NCBI GenBank assembly: GCA_017303565.1
Contig: JAFLCM010000191.1
Coordinates: 1-5,467, forward strand
From: Planctomycetota bacterium
Lineage (GTDB): Bacteria > Planctomycetota > Phycisphaerae > Phycisphaerales > UBA1924
DNA length: 5,467 bases
Reading direction: 5' to 3'
Shown in pieces: positions 4,863-5,467 of the stretch (its first letter is position 1; each line of letters starts with the position of its first letter). The position numbers and the translations under genes were made by a program. The notes beneath the pieces are model-generated. The model searched no databases and was not told the origin of the DNA. It worked only from the letters and a program-made list of their open reading frames with translations.

Positions 4863-5467
4863 CTACACCTCCACGAGCACCCGCAGGCTCTCCGCCTGCC
4901 CCGCCGCCTTGAGCGCCTCGATCCCCTGCTCCAACTTGAACCGCCGCGAAATCAGGCTCACCACGTCCACCTGCTCCCGCGCGATCAGCGCCATCCCCTC
5001 CGCGAGACTTCCGCCGCGGCTGCCGATCAGTTCGATCTCCCCCTCGACCACCCGCGCCACGTCCACCGCCTCGCTCGGCGCCGACTTCACCAGCACCTTG
5101 CCCCGCGGCCTGACCAGCCGCAGCGCCGTCTCCAGCCCCTCGCGCGTACCGGTGCAATCGATCACCACATCCTGGTCCGCGCGCAGCCCCGCCTCGCCGA
5201 GCGGGCGGTGCTTCACGCCCCACTTGGCGCACAACTCCAGCTTGTGCTCGTGACGCCCCAGCACCCGCACCGACGCGTTCAGCCGCGCCAGCACCTGCGC
5301 CGTCAGCAGCCCGATCGGCCCGTCCCCCAGGACCGTGATGTACGGGCGACCCTCCACGCGGATCTGCTGCGCCGTGTGCGCCGCCGCCGCCACCGTCGCC
5401 GCGAACACCGCCCGGTCGTCGTCCACGTGCTCCGGCGCCGCCACCACGCACGAGAGTGGCGCCGCCA
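4863..5467 (-). CDS. Zinc-type (MDR) alcohol dehydrogenase, C-terminal part (partial, 5' end beyond right edge)
   Basis: About 200 C-terminal residues are visible and the frame is open to the right edge, so the N-terminal catalytic domain with the zinc-ligand cysteine is missing; the family is usually 330-350 residues. Counting from the first whole codon (5463-5465), VDDDRAVFAATVAAAAH matches the family segment before the nucleotide domain (usually DE-x-A-V-F-x-E-P-L-A). The Rossmann loop GDGPIG is at 47-52, DVVIDCTG at 99-106, and LRLVRPRGKVLV is the standard strand and turn after it. After the second Rossmann strand comes Gly-Arg-His (70-72) in place of the Asp or Glu usual in NAD-specific members, so NADP(H) use is possible; that is inference. 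Substrate is unknown: threonine, sorbitol and general alcohol dehydrogenases share these marks. A GTG at 5447 is internal to the domain and not a likely start. It is upstream of the WalJ-like gene in the same direction, with no obvious functional link. Confidence 0.88.
   Translation of the reverse strand, partial: AAPLSCVVAAPEHVDDDRAVFAATVAAAAHTAQQIRVEGRPYITVLGDGPIGLLTAQVLARLNASVRVLGRHEHKLELCAKWGVKHRPLGEAGLRADQDVVIDCTGTREGLETALRLVRPRGKVLVKSAPSEAVDVARVVEGEIELIGSRGGSLAEGMALIAREQVDVVSLISRRFKLEQGIEALKAAGQAESLRVLVEV

Noticed and set aside
1553..4912. A very long + strand open frame of more than 1,100 codons opposite gyrA and the hydrolase gene
   Set aside because: Its product is an Arg/His/Pro/Leu/Val-rich string with no domain, and it lies antisense to two genes with clear catalytic motifs. 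Long antisense frames are expected in high-GC DNA with strong third-position bias.

Overview
The window is high-GC bacterial chromosome, densely coded, and reads like a member of the Planctomycetota, probably Phycisphaerae-like. That assignment is inferred from the wording of the gyrase A N-terminal domain (the IESELKDSYLTYAMS opening, KPSQRRIL, HPHGEGVIYP) and from recalled similarity; no search was run. The + strand is visibly C-rich and G-poor throughout, and five of the six genes lie on the - strand.

Layout. Bases 1-90 (-) hold the first 30 codons of a gene that runs off the left edge. Its FVHLHLHT motif and strong ribosome binding site point to dnaE, the DNA polymerase III alpha subunit. 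A 95-base divergent spacer follows. Next comes a + strand gene for a 130-residue membrane protein of unknown function (186-578), converging on a - strand cluster. Read in its direction of transcription, from the right edge leftward, that cluster is: the C-terminal 200 residues of a zinc-type (MDR) alcohol dehydrogenase (4863 to edge); a WalJ/YycJ-like metallo-beta-lactamase-fold hydrolase (3938-4795); gyrA, DNA gyrase subunit A (1124-3895); and a 120-residue STAS-domain protein of the anti-sigma-factor-antagonist type (606-968).

How they fit. dnaE (replication), gyrA (supercoiling) and a WalJ-like nuclease-family protein make a loose DNA-metabolism neighbourhood. The STAS protein suggests partner-switch signalling and the dehydrogenase looks metabolically unrelated. 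The - strand genes are separated by 67, 42 and 155 bases, with no overlaps. gyrA and the STAS gene each have a candidate promoter of their own, so one operon is not required.

Non-coding signals: a seven-base-period G-rich tract with quadruplex potential before the hydrolase gene; a perfect 9-bp inverted repeat between gyrA and the STAS gene, overlapping a possible promoter; and -10-like hexamers only 5-7 bases before the start codons of gyrA and the membrane-protein gene, which would give leaderless mRNAs. No tRNA, rRNA, insertion sequence or CRISPR array was seen. Nothing amounts to an evident new defence or mobile system; the noteworthy points are gene-level variations and the regulatory-looking DNA.
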